DNA from: Branchiostoma floridae
Lineage: Eukaryota; Chordata; Leptocardii; Amphioxiformes; Branchiostomatidae
Assembly: GCF_000003815.2 (NCBI RefSeq)
Contig: NC_049985.1
Location: 16,449,604 to 16,496,143, forward strand
DNA length: 46,540 nt
Reading direction: 5' to 3'
The notes beneath the pieces were generated by a model, which was given only the letters and a program-made list of their open reading frames with translations, was not told the origin of the DNA and searched no databases. A program made the position numbers and the translations under genes. Shown here piece by piece: positions 1 through 12,200 of this stretch (the stretch's first letter is position 1; every line of letters begins with the position of its first letter).

Positions 1-42
1 GGTTGTCTTTAGATGAAGTCTATGGTTTAAAATGAGTCTTAC

Positions 43-241
43 ATGCATTCATGATGATGCCTTCAGTAGGATCGGCCTTCCACTCGTCCCAGGATGTTTC
101 AAAGTCGTCGGCGAAGCGGAGACAGAAGCCCTTGACGTGCCCGCTGCAGACGAGAGCGTCTCGCGAGCAGGCCGTGATGAGCGAGCTCTCCAGCGTCAGC
201 ACCAGGGCTGCACCGGGGTCGTAGTCTAGGGTGGTGCTGGC
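43..241 (-). CDS. BLTP1: BLTP1 window exon 46 (last in window)
   Basis: 199 nt, CGTCCAG acceptor and GTAAGA donor. Reads LESSLITACSRDALVCSGH and FADDFETSWDEWK, ending MNAC with one base left over. The gene continues beyond the left edge. Confidence 0.94.
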
Positions 242-3200
242 CTGGACGGGATGAAATCATTACCACACACAAGTGTCACCCTGTATTCAGGTCTTGAATG
301 TAATTCTTAATACAAAGTTTGAAAGTGAAACAAAAGCAAAATAAGGTTAGGAGAAGCAAGCATGGGATGATGACAACCCTAGTGAAAAGTATCATCAGCT
401 GAAGGCTAGCAATGCACTGAATAACAAAGTTCTTTGCACACAGTCAACTATTTTCAAATATCTGTCACCTTCTTCAGGGCAATAATGACCAATTCTACAA
501 AGTTCTACAATGCAGCTACATGTAAAAGAATGCAATCCCAAATGTTACTGACCTACATATAGCTGCAGTGTAAATTATAACTTGCATTACTGAGGAGATG
601 AGATGGTCATTTAAACATCAGCTAGGCAAAAACAAAACACTCTGATGTGTACAAACAACTTTGTTATGTGATGATGAGAATTGCTTGTGAAAGTGGCTGA
701 AAAACTAGCTCTGTGAGTGAAGTGAAGTGGATTCAATTGCAGTCAACTGAAAGTATGGCAGCATTAATCGGCAAACTGTGGCTACTAACTAATGATAGAG
801 GTGCATATACACAGGCATGTCAGCATGTCACACAAAACTGCAAGGGCAAAATATGCTTTTTAGTGTTGTGAGGGCAAGGGGGATTGGGGTTGGGGGCACT
901 GCAGCTGGCATTGTGTTGGTAGAGTTTGAGCATGTTTCTTCCTGAAATGCACAAATGGACAAAATGACATTGTGTAGAAAAAGGATATAATTGTTACTGT
1001 TTTTCCATTTCTATTTCACAGGATATGAAAAATAATCTTTTAGTTCGGCAGTGACTTTCATACGATTTTAGATGCTCTGTCAGAAAGCCGACTCAGTCCA
1101 ACACGTAACTGGAGGGGAACTCCTTTTATTCTTCTTCCTAAACTATGTACAACAGTGTCTCAAACTATGACAGCATCCAAGATCACGCCTGTTTGTCAGG
1201 GAGCCTCTGTCTCAACTGCCTCTTGACCTACTTCCGACTCTATCTTTAGAAATCTGCAGGCCGGCTCAAATCATTCTAGATGACTCCGTCACATGCTCCT
1301 AAAAGCTTACTACATATTAAAAGATGGCAAATAGAAGATTTGTTTTTGCAGAGGCATGCTAGACCCATTTTTTTGGAATGGAACGTAAAAAATCGGCAAA
1401 TTTCTGCTGGGGCCTAAGGCTCTAACCAGCATCCTCATTTAATCATTTTGATGCTATTGTTTTGCATATGACAGAAAAATGTGAAAACCATTCCAGCAAC
1501 ATTGATGGACAAAAACTGGATGTCCAAATTGGAATAAAATGACAGAAATTTCTACATGATGACGGGAATAATGATTCTTTGTAGGATCTTTGAAGAAAGT
1601 GCTCAAACTGTACCATACTTGCTGAAGTGGTCTACTTACAAACTGACGGGGGGTTCCTCCAACTCCCAACATCTACAGGGTGGGAAAGGTGGGCCCATTC
1701 ACATACACAACTTCATACAGTTTCACAATTGAACAATAAAGTTCTCTCTCCAAGCAACTACATGAGGTATCTTTCTGTGCAAAATGATCTATCATAAGCA
1801 AACCCAACTTCTTCAAAATATGAAATTTTTCAACTGACAACCGACTTTTTGATAAATCATGATAAACATGGTGCTATAAAATAATGCAGAAACGTTCGCG
1901 GTTCTTTAATGTACGCGTTTTTTACAGTGACCGCTTCACCGCAAACTTAAAACCACCGCAAACTTTTTTTCATGGCAGTAAGCGACTACAGTGCATGGTG
2001 CTACCACAAACTTAAAACCACCGCAAAAAGGCCTTTTTCCTGCCACCGCAAAATTAAATCACGAATGCATTTACAGTAATTCATGGTAAACACGGCTACA
2101 TGTACATGTACATTTGGACAGGTGAGAATTAACAAATTCTTTATCATCTGCAGTATACAATCATTCTTACAATAACCTACATGTATATTTAACATTTCCC
2201 AATGTTACAAATACATGTATCCAACACTTTGGAAAAATAGTGTGTTTTAAAAATCTTTAGCACAGCACCCCAAATGTAAGCACAGTTTACATGGTATACA
2301 TGCCACATTGTATACTGGGGCATGTTGGAATGAAGATCTTTTTCATGGTGGCCAATACATGTAACCTGGTGGAATTTTGTCAGCAGATGTTAAATCAACA
2401 AAAGCACTCACCTGTGTTCCTGCGTTATTGACAGGTAGACAGATGCCCAGGTCGTTGACCGTCAACTGTAGGAAGAGCGTGCCGAGTGTGGGAGGTCCCT
2501 GGGGACTGATCTGAGGCAGTATGTCGATCAGAGTGCTGGTGGCTGCCTGGACCTCCTGGTTCAGAGCCATACGCTGCTCGTTCCAGTACTCGTACGCATT
2601 CTTGTAGTTGAGCCACACTAATACAGCTGAGTCCAAAACACATTCAAATTTTTATGTTACAATTTTACAATTATAAGACCCTAATTAAGTATCTTCACCT
2701 TGTCGAAATCCACAACAAGGCAAAGATACTTGATCCCAAACAGGATTACTTTCTAAGGGGAGTGAAAGAGGCCATTTACATCAGAGCCCGCCAACCTTCC
2801 CTCAACTGAGACGGGGGCCGATACCGACTGCCAATCACCTTTGACCCTTTGCTGACATCACACTTCTAGTCCAGATGTGTGACTTAGGCTTTGGATCATT
2901 TCAACTTGATAAGGATCAGAGGACTGATTGTTGGTAGGCGCTTTATTTTGTGTACAGATAAAGGGTCTTAAAATTGTAACATAATGTTGACTACCATCAC
3001 AGATGAACTTACATTCAAACATTCCAATATTTTTAACTTTCTGGGCTGTCAAAAATACTTCAATACTAAGTAAAAAAAATTGTGCGTTTCTGATTACCCA
3101 ACAGAACCTAGCAAAATCCTGCATGCCGATGCTGGCCTTATACCTTTTATACCTTTGCCAGGACTTGGCTGAGCAGTGGCAAAGATACAAAATTTCAAAT

Positions 3201-6200
3201 CGGTCTTCTTGTATTTTATACTCTTTTGAAGCTTTGTACAGTCCATGTGAGAATATGTAGTGAACCTTGTACTTCCTTCTTTACCCTTTCATAGTGATTG
3301 TTTGACAATGTACAATATATATCTGACAGTGTATAATTACAATATGGTATTGAAATACATTGCATTTGTTGGATCACTTTGGCTGAAATAAATAAAGAAA
3401 TAAGATAAAAAGATAAGAGAATCCTGCCCTACTGATTTAATTTTTTTAGGACCAAAACTTTTTTGGCCTAGCAAATTTTTTTTGGTGGGCCTGAAGAACA
3501 ACTCTGTCCACGCACCTTTGTCAAAAGCAGCTGGTTGTACATAGAAGATGGGTCTGGTGAGGGTGATGAGGACTGCAGTCTTGTCTTCAGCCATCCCCCG
3601 ACTGGTGGACATTTCATCCTGCAGGGCATTCCGCAGGCCAATCCTGGTCTTGAAGTATGCCATCTGGTGAAACTCAGGCTCCGCCTCCTCAAATATCTGG
3701 TTCTGCAGGGGTGAGGCATGGTTGATAAATGCACAATAGTGGCAAAAAAATATTTTTACCTTTTACCTGCAGTTGTTAGTGTCACACATGGTCCACCCAT
3801 TGCCTCCTGACATTTCCAAACCTTCCACAGATCATGGTCGAGAGCTAGACATTAGTGATTTAATCTGCAGTGCAGTGGCTGAGAGTTTGCGTAATTGTAT
3901 TCTGTGTTTTTCAGTCAGGAGTAGTCAAGAAACAAACTGGTAGCCTGGTATCTACCTGTATTATAGCTCTGTCCTCTCGGCAAATTTGTGGAGAGGACAG
4001 AAGAGACTCGGGAGCAACAAGTCATGTATAATACGGCTGGATACCAGGCTAACAAACTGGAGCTCTAGTAGGATGGACTCCAGGCTATGCCCAACCCAGT
4101 GCCAACCTTAGGCTGTCATGGTGTTGTGTAGTAGACCTGGAGGTCCCGAGTTCGGTACCATTTGTATTTTACACGACCTTCCTCACTTCATACGGATGTA
4201 AAAATGGGTACCTGACTTCAGTCGGGAAAGTAAACATACTACCATTACCTTCTGTCTGCACTTTTTATGTGGCATTGTTAAAATAAGTGACTTAACTTGA
4301 GTGCAGTGCCACATTGTCCTGGTCTGTCCAAAAGCAAAATAAACAAAACAAAACAAAAAAAAAACCTTGGCTGGGAGTGAAGTCGTGGGAAGGTCTTGAC
4401 TGTGACTGTGGCTTTTGAAATACACAACTTTAACTTGATGACCAGATGCATGCAGGGTTCTAGCCAGGATTTTATTTTAGCGTAGTGGGAATGGCATGGT
4501 AGCAAAGCGACTAATCAGGAAATTGGTGTGGAAGGGGGGGTCTTGGTCCTTCCACAGTGAGATTTGAAGATGTAGAGTTAAAAGTTAGGATTTTGGGGTC
4601 AGTTTTGAGTGGCATATCATCATTTTTCATTGTTCAGACATTTATTAGTCATTGTTGAACAAGCAAATGACAGCAAAGCACCACTACACTAGTTAAAAAT
4701 TAGCGTAGTGGCCCTTATTTTAGCGTAGAGGTCACAAATTTTAGCGTAGTGGGCCACTACGCTAAAATGCACAAGCTAGAACCCTGGTATGTTTGTGTAA
4801 AACTAGCTACTGCAAGATCATGAGATAGGACTAACCCCCACTAGCTGTCCCAGTGCCAAGTTAAGGTCCACATGGGCCTTTCCAAACAGCTTCAGGTGAC
4901 TTCCACCTGTAGGAAGGAAGGAAAGGTTAAAAAATGATGAAGGTTCAAACAATCCAACAAAACGGCAAGAGTTTTTAGTCCAGTCTCCCCTTCCAGAAAA
5001 AACTTTGGAAAGATGAATTTCTTGTACTCGTAGTGTGTCAAGAAATAACGTTGCCACCTAAATTTCTTGCAAATTCACCTGACAAATATAAGACATTTAG
5101 AGTAACTTACACTGAATGAATTGCTAACAATGCAATATCTGGTACCCTCGCAAAGCTCAGTCATACAGTAGACACATATATATACTATTGACCTGAGCTT
5201 TGGAAGGGTGGATATTTGGATATCTTCTACAACTTTTCATTCAATATTTCATCATTTTCCCATATAAGCAATGATAACAAAAACTTCAAACTGGAATGGT
5301 GCTTTACCAAACAGTTTAAGAAGACTAACTGAATGCTCACTTTTCTTCAGCTGACCATTACCCTCCCCTACTTCCACCATGTTGGAGAGCTCTAACTCCA
5401 CAATTCCAGTTTCCAGACGTACAGCATTGGACGTCGGGGTGGTAGCTGTCACTTGGATGCCCTACAGGACAAACATTACAATGTATAGACTCATAGTTTA
5501 ATAGCATTTTGATTATTCATATATAACAAGCAAAAATATGATTTACAATTACACCCTGTGGAATATGTCTTTTACAAAAAGCTTATGATTACATTACCAA
5601 AAAGAATTACGTAGAAAAAAAACACCACGATTTGGGTGGCTACGGTGAGTCTTTATCAGATCCTTATCATCCAAAACAAATTGTGAATCAGGCCACAAAA
5701 AATTGTGAATCAGGATATCACAACACTTCTTCTAAAAAATAACAACACCGACAATGACAGGGGCCATGCAGCTTCTGTCATAGAGTTACAAGCGTTAGAT
5801 GGAAAGATTGTAAGAAGGCCGGCTGTTACATGGACCACAAGACGCACAGTGACACAGCCAGGTAAAGGAACACTGATGCCCCCATACCTGTCGGTGTTGG
5901 GAGCCCATGGCCTTGCCACGAACTCCACATCGGGCCTTCAACAAGAAGAGCGGTCAAAGTGCAAGAGACAAGGAGGCGTTAACAGTGCCTTTGTGGTGTG
6001 CATTCTTATTGGTGGAAAAACAAGTTTGAAAATACAGGCTAATAATCTGCAACTGTCATAGCAAATCAATGTACCGTGTGCAGTATTGGTGTGCATTGTT
6101 AAAGATGATGATTATATCATAGAAAAATAGATGACTTAAAAATGGTCAAATTGTAACCATAAAGGAAAGAAGAGGCCATAACCCAACACTTTTTGTCTAT

Positions 6201-9200
6201 GAAAAATCTGATGTCATGTCATGATGATTTTTTACACGCCATCGGGGCCAGCAAAAAATTTCATTTCGAGCACATGATATTTAGTATTTTTGCCAAATAC
6301 TTCAGGAAAAAGGTGGCACAGACAAAAGACCAAATTTTGCCAATTGATCTATAACTTGCCCTTTCTTTCTATTCTGTTAAAACATTAAGGCTTACAACTA
6401 GATGTACAAATGTCGATCATCTGCCAAGTCCCTAAAAACAAAAATTCTACATGTAGAAATATCAACATTCTAAATCAAGCTGACAGAAATTTGCTGGATA
6501 ACAACAAACAAAAGTCCATTTTGTGATTGTTACTGATGGAAGAAAAGAAAGAACACAAAAACAAAGGGAGCACCTGCAGTGCATTATGAATAGAGGCTTT
6601 TGTTCTCACCTTGAGTCTGAACTTGAGTGAGTAGAGGACCTGTGTGGGCTTGTAGGAGTCGCTGGATTGGATGCGGTCCATCCAGGGGGCCACAGGACGC
6701 TCTCCACGTGACACCTTCTGAACTACGTCATTCACTTCCTACAGTTAAGAAAAGTGAACAGAAACACTAAGTAAAAGGATATCTGTCCATCAGGACTCCC
6801 ATTCTTGATTACAGATTTTAAGAAGTCTAATGGGGATTATAAAACAGTGTTCAGGGACAGTATGGTTCCTTCTAAAGCTATCATAAAAAGCAATGATCAT
6901 TCTAATTTACAAAGGGCAATGCCAGCGTATTAAATTGAAACACATATCCAGTCTACATCTGCACGTCTTCTGGCACATAAAATAATAACACAGTTTACTA
7001 CAACTAATACATCCATTGGTCTCCCACCAAGAACAATTCAATTTTTTTAAATTTTTTAATGACTGGTTTTATCACTATTTTGTAATCAAGCTACAATATT
7101 CATCACTTAACAGCTTCAAAAATCTTTTAAGAGTTTGCATGGGTGTCTACACCCTATTAGAACTTATTTGTGATATTCTTATACAAAGGTGATAGACTGC
7201 ATCACTACATCATGTAGTAATGTTGGCCACTTGTCAGTACTGTCTGTCCTCTAGGTTACTAAACATTTAAAATTGTACATATTAATTAAAAAACATTTAA
7301 AATTGTACAAAATTTTTGTAAAACAAATAACATCATTAGGATGATCCCATTCTACCTCACCTTCATGAAGACCTTCTGCACAAACAGAAGATGGTTGAGT
7401 AGGTCTGTTGTCAGCATGTGTTCAAAAGAGCCGACCTCAGCCTGGGTCAGCAGGTAGCCTGTACACACTGACACCATACCAGGGGCAACTGTGTTGGGAA
7501 CCTACAGAATTAAATATTACAGATTAATCACAACAAGGATTTGAAATTCATTCTTTGGAATAGGTGCTAGCCTAAAATTAAGGTGTACAGAAAAAAATAG
7601 GACTGCACAACATGAAATTCTACAGCTAACTTCAAAATTGTAAACAAGTATTTACAACAAAGGTTTCATTCTTTTTTTTTCTGAAACTAAAATAGCAAGA
7701 ATATCCTGTATACTAGTGTACAATATACTCTACGCAAAAATCTAACTGCACAAGTTTGGTGCACACTAGATCAACACTCAGGTCTAATTGGGAGTGCAAA
7801 AAAGTCCATATGCATTCAGTATTTGGCGCGCTGCACAAAGTGAAAGCTTTCTACATAAGCGGAAGCACTAAATGATATACAAGTACAGTCCAAAGCACTT
7901 AGGTGGCTACAAACTCTACCTAACCTGTATAGTCTTGGTCTTGTAGCTACCAGAGACATGGATGGGGGGTAGATCCACACTGGCTGAGGAGGGCAGGTTG
8001 TACTCCTGATGGACAACCTGGAGAAAAGATAGTAACCAAAGTACAGTCAAACCTGTCAGATGACCACTGTTATACAAGGACCACCTGGCCAATGTGACCA
8101 CTTTAAGGTGGTCCCTTAGATAATCTTTCTTATTGACACAAATTGTCATGATTGAGGAATCCTGTCTACTGTCAACTTAGGAATCCTATGATTTTGTAGT
8201 GTCCACATGTCCACACAGACTCTATTGGCCGAGTGGTCTTCTAACGGTGCCTGTGTAGGAAATAAATAGAAATACTATTGGTTCATATTCTACCTGTAAA
8301 AAGGGCTAAAACTCGATGTGCTTGGAATTAACAGACTCTGAGGTAATGATTCCAAAAAATTCTTGTGGAAAAAAAGCTCTAAATGTACTGCTATAAAGAA
8401 GAAGTGACAATGGCATGCAAGAACTAAGATCATGTTGACATTATATTATGCAAATTAAAGCTGATGTTTAAATAAAGATACACTCCTTACCTTGGAGGCA
8501 AAGCCGAGAGTATGCATGGGAAGATCTATAGTGAACCTGGCCTGGTCTCCTGTCATACCAGAACTTAACATTCGGGAAATCTGGGGGAAAAGGCAAAAGC
8601 AGACCGTCACGTGAACATCAAGACAAGAGAACAACAGCAGAAAGATTAAACAAAACTAAGAATTCATTCAATCTCAAAAAGCTCTAATTGTTGTGAGTGT
8701 CACTGGAAAGGATATTTAAATGAACAACCTATCAAGATCTACCAATTAACAGCAATGAAAATTTATTTGTACTATTCATCATTGCCACCACCAATGCAAG
8801 ACACGAAAGCAAAGAGACCCTTGATTTCCCTACTTTTTATCCAAAGTTTGCATGCGGTTTTCCCTGTAAATTACAACTGGATTATTTTACAACTACATCA
8901 TTTAAATGCAATTCAATCTCTACAACTGGATAAAAAACGGATATTTAATTTCGGACGTTTCGAGTACAGCTAACTAGAAAAACTGGTTGAACCACTAACT
9001 TGTAAAGATTTTATGCGTTGTAATACATTGTACGTCTTTACCTTGTATTCAGCCTTCAGTGAAGGTAGCAAAGATGCACCTATGGCCAGTCCATCCATGA
9101 CAATCTTGAAGTTGAGTAGGAAGGGTTTCTTGGCAGGCTGCTTGGCTCCTGGGGGAAGGTTATCTATCTCTGTCAGGGGAGGCAGCAGCTGCTGTGGGGA

Positions 9201-12200
9201 GGGCTGGCTCATGCTTTCCAGGTTACTAGATGAATCTGTGGACCTAAAGCAGCAAGGTAGTAAAATATATTGGGTTTTATATCCATAGATCAAGCTTTGA
9301 AAGCCAAAAGAATAAAACTGTAGGGCTTCCTTGGATCATCTAAAGATTTTAGTTAGCTATCATGTCTGATCAGCTTAATCATATATTGACACAATCAACT
9401 GTTTTGTGTAGTCCTTGTTTGTTTTTAATAAGGGGTAGATATTTATTTACTTATTTATTTAGATATGAATGATTTAGGTTTGAACACATGCTGTACAACT
9501 GTAGAATTGAACCTTTTGCACATGCTATAGTGCTATATGTTTAAGAGGCCCCTTACATATGCTATAGCTGTAGATAAAATTCATGTCTGGCTATGAGAAA
9601 TATGTCATAGCTAAGTTAATGATGAAGTCTTATTTGTAAGTATAATTTTAGCTTAATTCTAAATGTACATCTGTCCTATTCTAAGGTGCCACTGATTTAA
9701 GCAAATTGCTTGAGTACTGAACCACTGTATATTATTGCTTTTATATCATGCAACACAAAAAAACCCTCACCTGGCTTTGGGTTGCCTGGTAAGTTCTGAG
9801 ATCTGCGAGGACAGCTGTTTGGAGCTGCGCGTGACGGTCCCGTGCAGGGCGACAGGGTGCTGCGGGATGTCCACGTCAATCATCCCCACATTCAGAACCC
9901 CCAGGTTCCGCTCCTTAGACTTTCTGTTGGAGCTGGTGTACATGCACTGGGACCTGTTGATCTTAACACTCACCACAGTCCTGGGGGAAGGAGGAATCGT
10001 TCAAAATTACACAGAGCTTTAATTTGCAAAGTAACTCTCTTATTAACACTTAATAGTGCCATGCTTTTAGTTGCAGTGTGTTTGAATAAATAAAAAGAAA
10101 TGAACATCTAATAAAGGTAGAGAAAGTGTTTGTGGTTGTTACATGACAGCTTATGCATGAAATAGTGACACAACTGAAAGGAAATGCTTAACTACTACAT
10201 CTAACAATTCAGCACTAAGGACAGAGCAACCGTATGCTTCTTCACAGCACCACCACATGACTGTTTACACCCCTGGTAAGTTTAACATGAAGCATTCCAC
10301 AAGAAAAAAGACAGATACAAAACACAGAGTGATTATGCATCGCAGGTACAATGTGCTAAACAATTTTAACAGAGACACTGGCGCACACATTTGCTAAACT
10401 GGTAAGTTTGGTCCCCAGGCTTTGATGTGTTGTTTCAAACTTGTGTGAGTTGGACCATCACCAAATGATGTGAACACTCATAATGTAAACAAGCACTCTG
10501 CATTTACCTCTTACCCCTCCAGGGTGCAATTGAATGGCAAAGTGCATGCAAGAGAGGCACAGTTGTGGCATAGTTAGCACAGCTGAAAACACATTTTAAT
10601 ATCAGCAAATTGCTTGACACAATGTTTTTTTCAAAGCACACTTGGTTTGCCGCAAGCAATTGCATTCACAATGTAAATCCAGCATGTAGACTTTAAAGAA
10701 AACAGAACATTGGTTAGTGCTTTACAACTTTTTGTCCTTCATTACTTTGTAACTACAGTACTGTACTTGTGTATTTTAATGCTATAGCATAGTTGGAGAG
10801 GCAACAAAAATCAGTCAGGAAGAACAAATAAATGTACTTGTTCAATCATTAAGTGTGAGGAAAAGTGAGAAAATGCAGATGTTACATGTACATGTATGAC
10901 TGCATATTGTTTAACCTTATCATGTGATTTTATCAATGGTGTATTCTCTTAAGCTAAGGGCACAACCTGCCGTACGCGCAAATAGGTGCTGTCTCTGTGC
11001 CAAAACGTGGGGAATCTTTTGGGATCCGTAAGTGGTAAGTACCGCCTCTGTACGAATGCGTAGAGAATCCAACGAATTATGGAGGACGCAGACACGCCGT
11101 AGAACATAACATGCAGGCAAAACTCTGTGTGCCATCGAGCTGCAGATTTATCCCCTGTACGTGCCAGTACAGGCGATGCAACTGCCCTGTACAGCCTGGA
11201 CGTTTTCAGAAATACATGGCGGACGTGGCCTAAAAAAAACGTACGGACAAATTGCAGGTACGGGTTGTGCCCTTAGCTTTAGCTTGAATCATTGGATAAT
11301 AAGCTTACAAACTGGTAACTAGATTATTCTACAGTACGTAATATTTGACTATGACCTGAGTAAATACTTGTTTAGAAGTGACTTACTGCATGGCAGGATA
11401 CAGGCCTTCCAGGATGGCCAGCTCTGTTTTCTGGACATGGGCTGTGATGGAGGTTTCCACAACATGCTTCCGCTGGGTGCCTGTAGTCACAACACTCAGT
11501 GTTTAAATGGTTGGTTTCAAGTGGCACAGTTCATTTACAACATCTGGTACTGTCAGTGACAGATTACAAAGCTGTAAACTGTTTGTATTTTTTTACTTTC
11601 ATTTTAGAACCGATTGAAAAATCTGATTGTTAACAATCCTTGCCTTTTCCTACATACATGTAACTGTTATATTTCTGATAAATTGAGATGATAATAGCAA
11701 GACAATATTTTGCTTACTGTTTTGTTTAACTGATATTTTAGTAAATCAGCCCATCAGTAACAGAAGAATCATTTCTGATCAGCAAAATCTAAGACAGGGG
11801 TTTCAGATACCATGTATCTAGATTTGGCTTCAGATAGATTTCATAAAAGATAAAAGTTAGGTATCTGGCTCCCCCCAATCATAACCTCACACCTAAATAT
11901 TACTCAACAAATAACAATCTAATACTTTCACTGCATAATAGTATTAGTAAGTGCAAATGTAAGAAAAATGTACCAGGAACACGTAAAGTAATGCCTTTAG
12001 ACTCAAGATAACATAAATACATGTAAATCAAATATGTTTTGGTCAGTTAAAAAAATCACTTCCAGAGTTAAAAAAAACCTTGAATATGGACAAACCCTTT
12101 GAACCCAAATTAGTTGTACTGAACAACCACAAAGATCCAAATGTTTTACTAGTTGATATGAGAAATTGTGTTAATCTAGCACCTTATTGGAACATGAAAA

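Noticed and set aside
2858-3260. Pair of overlapping 85-110-codon frames on both strands
   Set aside because: They overlap a retroelement remnant and intron, lack start context or conserved motifs, and run across stops in the element's own frame.
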